A DNA stretch of 64,000 nt from Psychrobacillus sp. FSL K6-4046 (lineage in GTDB: Bacteria > Bacillota > Bacilli > Bacillales_A > Planococcaceae), in assembly GCF_038624605.1 (NCBI RefSeq), contig NZ_CP152020.1, forward strand, positions 806,001 through 870,000, given 5' to 3'. Each line of letters starts with the position of its first letter. The stretch's first letter is position 1. This document shows positions 34,358 to 42,824 of the stretch, piece by piece. The notes below the pieces were generated by a model that did not search any database, was not told the DNA's origin, and worked only from the letters and a program-made list of their open reading frames with translations. A program made the translations under genes and the position numbers.

Positions 34358-35182
34358 TTATTTAGCACTAGGATTACAGGAGGACATAACAGTAGAGAAG
34401 TATCCCACATTTCTTCTGGCAGGCTCTAAGTTCCACTCTCCTTTAGTTTTTGCGAAATTAAAATGGCAATCAAATTGATTTTGTAATCCTTCAATATTAC
34501 TCCATTTTTCATTAGTATTATGTATCTCAACAAGTTTGTTCCAGGCATCTAACCTTTTTAATGTTGATATTTCATAATTTGCTGATGTTAATAAGTAAGA
34601 GCTAGGCTTCATACTGACAGAATGTAGATTACCTCTTTTAATCCAGTCATTATTATCGAAGTAGGTGTTAATATCGGGACTAGTAACTTCAATGGTAATA
34701 GATACTGGTTCTAAAAGTTTCTTTGTTTCTATTTTCAATTCTAGTATGTTCTTATCTCGAACATTTGTAGTCAAATGTAATTTATTTTGAATTTTTTCGG
34801 TGGAGATAAAAAACAATCCGAGAGACTCATTTTTTTTATTGAAAATATGTCCTGCATTAAATTTCTTTTCAGAAGAATCCTTGTAAAGGGTTATATATTC
34901 TTCGTTAGAGAATTTAAAGGGCAGTTCTACGCTTATGCTGGTTGTGGAAGGGAGAACGGTGAAAGATTGTGTCCAAGCGAAATCTTTTTTCTCTTTTATA
35001 ATTTCTTTTGGGAATTTTATAAAAGGTGAATTTTTCAAGACTTTTGGTGGCCCAAAATTAAGATTACTTCCACCTTCACTAGTTATAAAGACACTGTTTT
35101 TAGTAGCGTTAGCGGAAGCTATACCTCCAAATAAAGTTATAGAAGCAACGAAAAGTAGTACGATAGTTCTAATTATTTTCAT
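34358..35182 (-). CDS. Secreted protein with DUF2599-like C-terminus
   Basis: A 274-residue protein with a signal peptide (MKIIRTIVLLFVASITL... to ASANA) and no membrane segment after it. The middle is beta-rich without known motifs. The C-terminal 45 residues, with FDCHFNFAKTKGEWNLEPAR and GYFSTVMSSCNP, match my recollection of DUF2599, a domain of secreted proteins in Bacilli and actinobacteria with no known role. Two cysteines in this part could pair outside the cell. AAGGGAG precedes the start. Confidence 0.7.
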   Translation of the reverse strand: MKIIRTIVLLFVASITLFGGIASANATKNSVFITSEGGSNLNFGPPKVLKNSPFIKFPKEIIKEKKDFAWTQSFTVLPSTTSISVELPFKFSNEEYITLYKDSSEKKFNAGHIFNKKNESLGLFFISTEKIQNKLHLTTNVRDKNILELKIETKKLLEPVSITIEVTSPDINTYFDNNDWIKRGNLHSVSMKPSSYLLTSANYEISTLKRLDAWNKLVEIHNTNEKWSNIEGLQNQFDCHFNFAKTKGEWNLEPARRNVGYFSTVMSSCNPSAK

Positions 35183-35359
35183 GGTATAAAATACTCCCTT
35201 ATGTTTGATTCATTACATTATATCAGGACTTATTTCTTAATAAAAGAGCTTTTTATTGAAAAAATGAAAAATAATTTTATTTTAAATAAGTATATGGTTA
35301 TAAAGTTGCATGTACTTTGGAGGGTAAGCATGTATGGATAAAGTCGTGGCTAAATAGGA

Positions 35360-35416
35360 CTAACATTTGAGAAGTGTGACAGGTGCCAGGCACCTGTCAC
35401 ACTTCTCAAATGTTAG
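35360..35416. repeat. Perfect palindrome with ACAGGTGCC core, copy 3
   Basis: Arms of 28 bp (35360-35387 and 35389-35416) around one A with no mismatch. The outer arm, CTAACATTTGAGAAGTGTG, is specific to this copy. It lies between two divergent genes and is not followed by a T run. Confidence 0.93.
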
Positions 35417-35500
35417 AATGAGTGTTTTTCTATTTTTCTTTAAATATGGTATTCTATTAGTAGATATAATATTCTGAAATTAATGTGGGGGATAGTGCTA

Positions 35501-35953
35501 ATGAATATTAAAAAGTTTATGGTGTTGTTTGTGATTACACTTTCTTTTATTTTTGTTAATAGTGCTTATGCTGAAGTCGAGAAAAAAGTAATGTGGGGAA
35601 AAACAGAGCTAAAGGTTGGTCAAATTGGAAAAGTAACGGTCCAATCCGATACAACGCTTTGGAAACTAGAGGCTGATCAATCTTTAACAAAGGTACGAAG
35701 CTTGAAAAAGGGTGAGGAATACCGCGTATATCGCTATATTGGTGCCCACAATGGTCTTTATGGTGTAGGAGGAGGGAACTTCGTGAAAAAGGATATATCT
35801 ATTAAGTACGAAACTCCATCGAAAGCTAAGCTAAAATTATTAAAGGGTGATAAACCAGATGTAGTCGAAACGCCAGCTAATCCAAAACCAGGAGATACGC
35901 TTCCAGTTGAGCCTCCTAAAAAAGATAATCTAACTGTCATCTCTGTTGAGTAG
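35501..35953 (+). CDS. Secreted SH3-like surface protein
   Basis: A 150-residue exported protein. After the signal peptide (MNIKKFMVLFVITL... to AYA) a compact beta domain follows: ELKVGQIGKVTVQSDTTLWK, GEEYRVYRYIG, GLYGVGGGNFVKKD and YETPSKAKL. This block is common in surface proteins of Bacilli and looks like a bacterial SH3 fold. The tail is rich in proline and lysine. GGGGGAT lies about ten bases before the ATG at 35501; an in-frame ATG at 35483 lacks a site. Its role, perhaps wall binding, is inferred. Confidence 0.7.
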   Translation: MNIKKFMVLFVITLSFIFVNSAYAEVEKKVMWGKTELKVGQIGKVTVQSDTTLWKLEADQSLTKVRSLKKGEEYRVYRYIGAHNGLYGVGGGNFVKKDISIKYETPSKAKLKLLKGDKPDVVETPANPKPGDTLPVEPPKKDNLTVISVE

Positions 35954-35961
35954 CCTAATTC

Positions 35962-35993
35962 TGTCCCATCATTGAGTTGATGGGACATTTTTA
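35962..35993 (+). terminator. Rho-independent terminator
   Basis: Perfect TGTCCCATCA/TGATGGGACA stem, six-base loop, T5. Confidence 0.9.
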
Positions 35994-36105
35994 TGTGTAT
36001 CTGTTTGGTAAATATTTAAATAAATAATTAAAAATTACCTAAATTTAGTAATATTTTTACCTTAATTTACATGTTATGATTAATATAAAAGGAAGGGAGC
36101 TCCAT

Positions 36106-38322
36106 ATGCGAAAGTCTAAAATGTTCAAAATTTCCGTAGCAGCCTCAGCAATTATAGCAGCTACGCCATTGACCCAAGCTGACGCTGCAGCAAATGTGAA
36201 TCAGCTTGTAATAAATGCACAAAATGCAAGCACCATTTTAAAGTGGGCCATTTCTGTAGAAGGGTTCGCAGATTTCAAAACAAAGCCATATGAAGAATAT
36301 AATACAGCTAAAAAATACATAGAAGCAGCAGAAAAAGCGGCTGCGAGTCTCTCGAGCTCTAAGCGATTAAGTGTACAGGCATCACTGGTTGACGCAAAGG
36401 TCCAAGTAAAGCGAGCACAGGCATACATAGATGCAATTACTTCAAGTGAAAAAATAAAAGTCCTAACGTCGAATGTTCAACAAGCAATATCCTCTGGAAA
36501 TTTAGATGATATAGAAACTGCCTACCACGTGGCCTCGGAAGAGTATCGTAAGCAAGCCAAGCTGCTGGATCGAGTCTATGGGCAGTCCACTAGAGACGGA
36601 ATACGAAACTCAGTAAAGCCCACCTTTGAACATCTCATACAAAGTATTCGATACGATGTAACCGTACATATGCATATAAAAAAGGCAGAACAACTTTTGA
36701 AGGAAAATAAATACATAGAAGCTGATTTAGAGCTGATGAAGGCTCATCAATACTTAACCGATTTCGAGAACAACCATAGATTTCACTCCAAGCTAGTAAA
36801 CAAATACGAGGCTGTAGAGGATGCCATTCCTATGTTACCTCTTTTTGCAACACCTGAAGGCAAACATACAGTAACCTTGAAATTGTCAAAAGCAATGGAT
36901 CAAAATGTTAATCATTTAGAACCTGGTCAGTTTATTATTCCGGGGGAAATAATTCAGCAGGCCAAGCTTTCAGATGATCGAAAGTCTATTAAATTATCAA
37001 CTTCAGAATTAGAATCAGCTACGGACTACACCCTGAGATGGAAAGGGCATTCCGTGCAATTTACGACACCTTCAGTTGAGGACACATCAGGTATTTCATT
37101 AACGGATTTAAAAGATCAATACCTTGAAACGACGGATACTCGTGTGTATATTGCGAAGTTTACAAATGGCGATGGTTCACCTTATAACGGCCGAGTAAAA
37201 ATAAACCTGGCTCAACCTAATGGAGAAGCTACGACAGCTATTATTACTTCCTTTAATGGTCAGGTTAATACTGGAAGTCAGGAATGGAGCCATTATGCGG
37301 ACCAGAACGGTCATGTCGTTTTTACGGTAAAGGCTTCTTCAAGTGAGGCAACGAGCGTGCAACCAACCATTCAAAAGCTTGATGGCAATCAAACAAGTAA
37401 AAAAGCTGCAATTACTTATTTCCACCAGCTTCAACCTAATGCAGGAGAATACAATTTAAAGCTGGAAAATGCACCTATTCATAAGAATTCAAATTTCATA
37501 GTAGTTAACGGGATTAAATACAAATGGGATACGAATGACTTATTTTTTATTCATGGACAGATTGTTTCTGTAGATGAATTTGTAGCAGCTTTGACTGAGG
37601 GAGATATGCTGACGGTTGGGTATAATCTTCATCCAAAGGATATATCAACGTGGAATATTATTTCGGATATCACTCGTTATGCCCCTGTTACCATTAAGAA
37701 CCCTGTTAAATCATCTGTTACTTTTGATGGCTCATATTACGAGATAAGTGGAACAGCTGAACCAGGAAATAAAGTGAAGGTTTATCGTAATAGTGCTTAT
37801 GTTGGTATGGTAACTGTGGACAAGGAAGGAAATTGGACAGTTGGAACCGTTAGTTTGCTTCAAAACATAGAAAATACCTTTGTTGCGTATCAGTATGGTC
37901 CCGGACAGGATGGTATCGATGGCACAGGATCGGTGGATCAGGCCAATGCTACGATAAAGGAGGGAGCTTTTGCCTCAACATCTATCACTTACCATGACGA
38001 AGGCTCCAAAGGAATTTCTATAATGGATACGCTTGATTTCCAATTTATAAATCCTTCATTTAATCACGCCTTTAAGACAAAGATTTCGGGGACGATCACT
38101 ATAAATGATGGGTTTGGCAGTTCAGTGGAAGTGCGTGTAGATTATGTGGATGAAGATACTTTAAAGATCGTTGATTTTGTTTCAAGAGATGACAACTTTA
38201 GTTTTGATGCATCCGTTTTTGTTATTACTTCGACCTCTGGCATAGTCAATCAAGACCAGCTAGAATACAGTGTGAAAGCCTCGAAATTGGATGGAACAAT
38301 TCTTCGAGATTCTTTAAAATAA
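36106..38322 (+). CDS. SbsC-like S-layer/surface protein
   Basis: A 738-residue exported protein. Signal peptide to about 28 (ends TQADAAA); helical module 30-255 that is a distant relative of the other three in this window but closer in one respect to SbsC itself (LLDRVYGQSTRDGIRNS against SbsC-type DRVYGKTTRDLL). Then several Ig-like domains: VTLKLSKAMDQNVNHLEPGQ (SbsA/SbsC Ig type), an EDTSGISLTDLKDQYLET domain, and near the C-terminus a bacterial Ig repeat (YEISGTAEPGNKVKVYRN). No enzyme motif is seen. It is probably a structural S-layer or adhesin protein bound to wall polymer. GGAAGGGAG precedes the ATG at 36106; an upstream in-frame ATG at 36076 overlaps AT-rich DNA. Confidence 0.82.
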   Translation: MRKSKMFKISVAASAIIAATPLTQADAAANVNQLVINAQNASTILKWAISVEGFADFKTKPYEEYNTAKKYIEAAEKAAASLSSSKRLSVQASLVDAKVQVKRAQAYIDAITSSEKIKVLTSNVQQAISSGNLDDIETAYHVASEEYRKQAKLLDRVYGQSTRDGIRNSVKPTFEHLIQSIRYDVTVHMHIKKAEQLLKENKYIEADLELMKAHQYLTDFENNHRFHSKLVNKYEAVEDAIPMLPLFATPEGKHTVTLKLSKAMDQNVNHLEPGQFIIPGEIIQQAKLSDDRKSIKLSTSELESATDYTLRWKGHSVQFTTPSVEDTSGISLTDLKDQYLETTDTRVYIAKFTNGDGSPYNGRVKINLAQPNGEATTAIITSFNGQVNTGSQEWSHYADQNGHVVFTVKASSSEATSVQPTIQKLDGNQTSKKAAITYFHQLQPNAGEYNLKLENAPIHKNSNFIVVNGIKYKWDTNDLFFIHGQIVSVDEFVAALTEGDMLTVGYNLHPKDISTWNIISDITRYAPVTIKNPVKSSVTFDGSYYEISGTAEPGNKVKVYRNSAYVGMVTVDKEGNWTVGTVSLLQNIENTFVAYQYGPGQDGIDGTGSVDQANATIKEGAFASTSITYHDEGSKGISIMDTLDFQFINPSFNHAFKTKISGTITINDGFGSSVEVRVDYVDEDTLKIVDFVSRDDNFSFDASVFVITSTSGIVNQDQLEYSVKASKLDGTILRDSLK

Positions 38323-38327
38323 TCAAT

Positions 38328-38374
38328 AAAGGCTATTCTTCGATATATTTCCCGGGGAATAGCTTTTATTTTTT
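38328..38374 (+). terminator. Rho-independent terminator
   Basis: AAAGGCTATTC.../GAATAGCTTTT stem with T-rich tail after the S-layer-like gene. Confidence 0.75.
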
Positions 38375-38484
38375 ATAAATTAATGAAAAAAAATATGGAT
38401 TCTCGCCTAGTTTCGACAATCTTTTCAGTTTTCTTCTTATAGAATATAAAGTAATACTATTCTTTTTACAAACGAGGTGATGAA

Positions 38485-38727
38485 GTGCTAAAAGTAAATA
38501 TCATTTTGGGTAAAACGTCCTTTACACAGTACATGATAAATAAACTACAAGAGGATCGCAAAAATATAGTAATTGTCATGGACTATAATCATTCGGACGA
38601 TAAAGAACCATTTGTAGAGAAGGGAGCTATGTATTGCTCTCCAAACCAAGCCAAAACTTACATAGAAATTGCAGGAGAGGTACTATTCCACCGCTTTGGT
38701 TATGTAAAGCCAAGGTTGAACCACTAA
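38485..38727 (+). CDS. Small protein of unknown function
   Basis: 80 residues from a GTG start with GAGGTGAT upstream, followed by a terminator, so probably real. The start NIILGKTSFTQYMINKLQED and VIVMDYNHSDDKEPF suggest an alpha/beta fold. It has no P-loop and no membrane helix. I do not recognise it. Confidence 0.6.
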   Translation: MLKVNIILGKTSFTQYMINKLQEDRKNIVIVMDYNHSDDKEPFVEKGAMYCSPNQAKTYIEIAGEVLFHRFGYVKPRLNH

Positions 38728-38735
38728 GCTTATAG

Positions 38736-38781
38736 AAAACAGGGTGTTTGAAGATCCACATCTTCGGACAACCTGTTTTTT
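38736..38781 (+). terminator. Rho-independent terminator
   Basis: AAAACAGG-G-TGTTTGAAGAT/ATCTTCGGACA-A-CCTGTTTTTT. Confidence 0.85.
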
Positions 38782-38839
38782 AGTTTGGAAGAGGAATTTG
38801 ATTGGAAAAGAGAATGTTTGCGAGGGATTTGACGTAAAG

Positions 38840-39618
38840 AAATAGCTGATTGTCGTAAACTAGCTGCCTATTGTCGTAAATTTGCCTCGAGTAGGAGAGC
38901 GGGCAAGGGATTGTAGTAATTTACGGGTTGATTGTCGTAAAGTAATGCAGGATTGTAGTAAACTATCTGCTCATTGTCGTAAATTTGACTGGAGTAGGAG
39001 AGCTGGCTCGGGATTGTAGTAATTTACGGGTTGATTGTCGTAAAGTAATGCAGGATTGTAGTAAACTATCTGCTCATTGTCGTAAATTTGCCTCAAGTAG
39101 GAGAGCGGGTAAGGGATTGTAGTAATTTACGGGTTGATTGTCGTAAAGTAATGCAGGATTGTAGTAAACTAGCTGCTCATTGTCGTAAATTTGGCTGGAG
39201 TAGGAGAACGGTCGAGGGATTGTAGTAATTTACGGGTTGATTGTCGTAAAGTAATGCTGGATTGTAGTAAACTAGCTGCCTATTGTCGTAAATTTGGCTG
39301 GAGTAGGAGAGCGGTCGAGGATTGTAGTAATTTACGGGTTGATTGTCGTAAAGTGATGCAGGATTGTAGTAAACTAGCTGCTCATTGTCGTAAATTTGGC
39401 TGGAGTAGAAGAGCGGTCGAGGGATTGTAGTAATTTACGGGTTGATTGTCGTAAAGTAATGCAGGATTGTCGTAAACTAGCTGCCTATTGTCGTAAATTT
39501 GCCTCGAGTAGGAGAACGGTCGAGGGATTGTAGTAATTTACGGGTTGATTGTCGTAAAGTAATGCTGGATTGTAGTAAACTAGCTGCTCATTGTCGTAAA
39601 TTTGGCTGGAGTGGAAGG
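38840..39618 (-). repeat. ATTGT(C/A)GTAA array, about 7.5 units of 103 bp
   Basis: Each unit carries four motifs, ATTGTAGTAA, ATTGTCGTAA, ATTGTAGTAA, ATTGTCGTAA, with steps of 21, 21, 21 and 40 bp (sum 103). Unit landmarks (TTTACGGGTTG) fall at 38923, 39026, 39129, 39232, 39334, 39437 and 39540. The 40-bp step holds a conserved GAGTAGGAGAGCGG block. The motif is the reverse complement of the one in the 15.9 and 18.3 kb arrays. Units are very similar, so this array is young or kept uniform. Confidence 0.95.
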
Positions 39619-39797
39619 TCGGCAAGAACTGCAAGCCTATTCTTGCATATCAAATACTCACTTAGCAAACGGATAAATGAGTTCCTTCTATATAAATATC
39701 TATAAACTTTCCTAAACGGAACATAAAGCTTTATGAAATGGGTAAACTAGTTGTAATTATTCGAAGGAAATATTGGTGTAATCTGGGGGAGATTTGG

Positions 39798-40454
39798 ATG
39801 AAGATTCGTATTGAGTGGACTTATACAACGCCTAGAGGGGCAGAGACGTTTTTTCGGTCAGATGAAATGCCTGTTGCTAAAGCACTCCTTATTGCAGAAG
39901 ATATTCAGAAAACAGGTAGAGTAAAGCAGATGGATTTTATTGATCAGTATGATAGCTCGTGGCTTTTAAAGGAGTTAAAGAGCTACCTAAAAAGTATTGA
40001 AACGGAGCCTCATAATGTGCGTGTTTACTTTGATGGAGGCTTTGATATTCAAACAAAGATGTCGGGTATGGGGTGTGTGATTTATTATGAGCAGAGTGGT
40101 AAGGCTTATCGCCTTCGGAGTAATGCTCCTTCCGCACATTTAATATCTAATAATGAGGCGGAGTATGCTGCACTACATATGTGTTTGAAGGAATTGGAGC
40201 TGCTTGGTGTTCACCATTTGCCTGTGACGTTTATTGGTGACTCGCAGGTTGTTATTAATCAATTGAGTGGGGAGTGGGCAGTTATTGAGCCGAGTCTATC
40301 GGGCTGGGCCGATCGCATCGAAGCGAAGATGAAAAAACTTGGGATCAATCCTACGTACGAGGCAGTGCCTCGCAAGGAAAATAGTGAGGCAGACAGGCTA
40401 GCTACCCAGGCATTGAACGGCATTGAGATAATAGCTAACAGTGAACTACTGTAA
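39798..40454 (+). CDS. RNase H-like (RNase HI family) protein
   Basis: A 218-residue protein whose C-terminal 140 residues have the RNase HI fold: YFDGGFDIQTKMSGMG (first Asp), NNEAEYAALHMCLKEL (Glu), FIGDSQVVINQLSGEW (second Asp) and PRKENSEADRLATQAL (last Asp), so all four metal-binding acids are kept. The N-terminal 70 residues (IRIEWTYTTPRGAETFFR) resemble the extra domain of Bacillus YpeP/YpdQ-type relatives. It may cut the RNA of RNA-DNA hybrids. The ATG at 39798 has GGGGGAG in front; the longer frame from 39738 lacks one. Confidence 0.85.
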   Translation: MKIRIEWTYTTPRGAETFFRSDEMPVAKALLIAEDIQKTGRVKQMDFIDQYDSSWLLKELKSYLKSIETEPHNVRVYFDGGFDIQTKMSGMGCVIYYEQSGKAYRLRSNAPSAHLISNNEAEYAALHMCLKELELLGVHHLPVTFIGDSQVVINQLSGEWAVIEPSLSGWADRIEAKMKKLGINPTYEAVPRKENSEADRLATQALNGIEIIANSELL

Positions 40455-40458
40455 ACAA

Positions 40459-40832
40459 GAAAAGCGCAACCGCCTATTCCTGCCCCGACAGGCAAATGGG
40501 GAAAAGTGAGGAGGCAGTTCCTCAGCCACCGGAGCTTTTATCCATTTGACCCCGAGGGGCAAGGAGCTGGAGCTAGACATCTAGAAAAGCGCAAGCGCCT
40601 ATGTCTGCCCCGACAGGCAAATGGAGAAAAGCGAGGAGGCAGTTCCTCAGCCACCGGAGCTTTTAACCATTTGACCCCGAGGGGCAAGGAGCTGGAGCTA
40701 GACATCTAGAAAAGCGCAAGCGCCTATGTCTGCCCCGACAGGCAAATGGAGAAAAGCGAGGAGGCAGTTCCTCAGCCACCGGAGCTTTTAACCATTTGAC
40801 CCCGAGGGGCAAGGGGCTGGAGCTAGACATCA
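40459..40832 (+). repeat. 125-bp dispersed repeat, three tandem copies
   Basis: Units at 40459-40583, 40584-40708 and 40709-40832, nearly identical, starting AAAAGCGCAAGCGCC and ending GAGCTAGACATCTA. Each holds TGCCCCGACAGGCAAATGG, GCGAGGAGGCAGTTCC, CCGGAGCTTTTAACC and GACCCCGAGGGGCA with self-pairing arms. They are inverted relative to the pair at 22446-22692. The first unit starts four bases after the RNase H stop codon. Confidence 0.95.
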
Positions 40833-40872
40833 ATTTATCCATAGGTTCAGAGTCATAAAATTTCCTAAACAA

Positions 40873-40899
40873 TAAAAGCCACTTCCTTTAGGAAGTGGA
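40873..40899 (-). terminator. Terminator of the aldo/keto reductase gene
   Basis: Minus strand CCACTTCC-TAAA-GGAAGTGG then CTTTT. Confidence 0.8.
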
Positions 40900-40908
40900 C
40901 TCTAATTT

Positions 40909-41733
40909 TTATCGAACATTCATCTCGTTTGGATGGGATCCTTTACGTCGATCCTTGTTAAGGGTTTTGATTTGTTCCATTTCATCGTTAGTTAATTCAA
41001 AATCAAACACCTGGAAGTTTTCTTCGATTCTCGATGGAGTAACTGATTTTGGGATTACGATGGTGTTGTTTTGTAAATGCCAGCGTAAAACGGTTTGTGC
41101 TGGTGATTTGCCATGCGTGTCTGCAATTTTTTGAATGATGGAATCTTGCAGGACCTCGCCACCTTGGTCTAGAGGACTCCATGCTTCTACAAAAATATTA
41201 TGCTTGGCACAGAATTCCTTTAGTTTACTTTGATCTAAGTAAGGATGACATTCTACTTGGTTTAATACCGGTGGGATTTCACATTCCTCTAAAATGCGCT
41301 CTAAATGTTCTATTTCAAAATTGCAAACACCGATCGCCTTTACTCGTCCATCTTTGTATAGCTTTTCCATCGCTTTATATGTTTCAACATAACTATCAAA
41401 TTGAGGGGTTGGCCAGTGAATTAAATATAAGTCAACATAGTCAAGACCTAGACGTTCCAGGCTTTCTTCATATGCGCGTAAGGTATTTTCGTAGCCTTGG
41501 TCGCTATTCCAAACCTTTGTAGTGATAAATAAATCTTCGCGAGCTACATCGGCATTTTTTAATGCCTCACCGACGCCTTCTTCGTTTTTATAAATCATTG
41601 CTGTATCAATGGAACGATATCCAGCTTCAATTGCTTTAGAAACTGCTTTCGTAGCTTCTTCACTTGGTACTTGCCAAACTCCAAATCCAAGCTGGGGCAT
41701 TTTCAAACCATTATTTAAGGTAATATAATTCAT
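40909..41733 (-). CDS. Aldo/keto reductase
   Basis: A 274-residue NADPH-dependent carbonyl reductase with the AKR barrel. Seen motifs: GFGVWQVPSEEA, AGYRSIDTAMIYKNEEGVGEAL (Asp and Tyr of the tetrad), FITTKVWNSDQG (Lys), DLYLIHWPTP (His) and IPKSVTPSRIEENFQVFDF for the cofactor phosphate. It is like Bacillus YvgN/YtbE, which reduce methylglyoxal and other aldehydes. I start at the ATG for MNYITLNNGLKMP, where GGGAG lies upstream; a longer frame to 41772 is open but atypical. Confidence 0.9.
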   Translation of the reverse strand: MNYITLNNGLKMPQLGFGVWQVPSEEATKAVSKAIEAGYRSIDTAMIYKNEEGVGEALKNADVAREDLFITTKVWNSDQGYENTLRAYEESLERLGLDYVDLYLIHWPTPQFDSYVETYKAMEKLYKDGRVKAIGVCNFEIEHLERILEECEIPPVLNQVECHPYLDQSKLKEFCAKHNIFVEAWSPLDQGGEVLQDSIIQKIADTHGKSPAQTVLRWHLQNNTIVIPKSVTPSRIEENFQVFDFELTNDEMEQIKTLNKDRRKGSHPNEMNVR

Positions 41734-41833
41734 TCTAGCATTACTCCCATCTCTCCTATATTTTGCATACAATTACCATTTTAGTTTAATAGAAAATAAT
41801 TATTTTTGCATTTAATTGGAACTCCATTCAAGG

Positions 41834-41858
41834 AAAAAACCTGTACTCTAAGTACAGG
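41834..41858 (-). terminator. Rho-independent terminator
   Basis: Minus strand CCTGTACT-TAG-AGTACAGG followed by TTTTTT. Confidence 0.8.
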
Positions 41859-41868
41859 CTTCTGATTA

Positions 41869-42264
41869 CTATGGATTCATTCTTTTTGTGTTTTCTTGTT
41901 TCGCTGGAGAATCATTGTTGGATTCTTCTAGTGATTCCTCTGTAACAGGTGTTTGTTTTTTATGTGATTTTGGGTAGTTGTTTTTCCCTTTTTTATCTTG
42001 GGCATTAGCATTGAAGTATTGAATACTTGTCATTGCACCTTCTTCAATCATACGGTTATCATCTGGATCCCCAGGATCAGAAAACCCTGTTTTCGTCACA
42101 TATGTTGGTGAATTTTTGCGTGAGTCCATATAAGAATCCATTTTTGCTTTCGTATTTTTTAAAGCGACCTTAGCTTTACTACGATTTTCTGTTTTATATA
42201 AATAAGTAATGGCGAAGGCTGCGACGCTTCCGATGAGTAATGCTTGCTTGTTAACTTTTGACAT
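41869..42264 (-). CDS. Small membrane-anchored protein of unknown function
   Basis: 131 residues with one N-terminal helix (ALLIGSVAAFAITYLY, about 8-23) followed by a lysine-rich, very polar tail (NRSKAKVALKNTKAKMDSYM ... KQTPVTEESLEESNND). It looks like a single-pass protein with a disordered tail. GGGAG lies eight bases before the ATG. It ends in a clear terminator. No family is recognised. Confidence 0.65.
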   Translation of the reverse strand: MSKVNKQALLIGSVAAFAITYLYKTENRSKAKVALKNTKAKMDSYMDSRKNSPTYVTKTGFSDPGDPDDNRMIEEGAMTSIQYFNANAQDKKGKNNYPKSHKKQTPVTEESLEESNNDSPAKQENTKRMNP

Positions 42265-42338
42265 TCTTATCACTCCCTTTTGAGTCTTACTTAAATAATA
42301 CCCACTTCAAATCTTAACCAAACACCTCCCAAATAAAA

Positions 42339-42824
42339 TTATCCTCTACCCATCAAGCTCCTCATTTTACATAGTAGTCGTTCTCGTCTCTTTTTAATTC
42401 CAGAAACAGTTATTCCATACCTTGTAGCAGCTTGTTTGAGAGAGGTCTCCTCCACAAATAGCCAGCGTAATAATTCTTTTTCGTCGACCGATAATTGTTT
42501 TATAGCATTGGACAATTGGTCATGTTCAATAGTGGGGAGCTTGTCATTCTCTAGTAGGTTGCTCAATTGTTCTTCTTCTATAACTTGAAAACGTTCTTCG
42601 TTGAGATGTTCTTTTTTTAATTCATCGAGTAATGCTCCATAGATCGTCCGATAAGCAAAGGGAGTAAAGTCACCTTTGGTAGCATCATACTTTAACCAAG
42701 CTTTCCATAGTGCGATAAATCCAGCCTGTTTAAAGGTATCGTGGTTTTTATAAATATTTAATTTTCTTATGCAGGCAGAGATCATTGGCTTATAGTCATC
42801 TAAAATATCTTCAAAACGCTCCAT
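42339..42824 (-). CDS. Sigma-70-family sigma factor
   Basis: A 161-residue alternative sigma factor. Region 2 is visible as YKNHDTFKQAGFIALWKAWL and GDFTPFAYRTIYGALLDELKK (sigma-70 like, not ECF), and region 4 as LSVDEKELLRWLFVEETSLKQ and TVSGIKKRRERLLCKMRSL. It lacks regions 1 and 3. It is divergent from comK, 254 bp apart, which recalls the SigH-competence link in staphylococci, but a role in competence is only inference. No anti-sigma gene adjoins it. Confidence 0.8.
   Translation of the reverse strand: MERFEDILDDYKPMISACIRKLNIYKNHDTFKQAGFIALWKAWLKYDATKGDFTPFAYRTIYGALLDELKKEHLNEERFQVIEEEQLSNLLENDKLPTIEHDQLSNAIKQLSVDEKELLRWLFVEETSLKQAATRYGITVSGIKKRRERLLCKMRSLMGRG

Noticed and set aside
39191-39705. 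Cysteine- and arginine-rich frames (CRKVMLDCSKLAAHCRK repeats) in the 103-bp array
   Set aside because: They arise because one unit is 102 bp and keeps the frame; other units shift frame, there is no ribosome site, and motif conservation is not codon-like.
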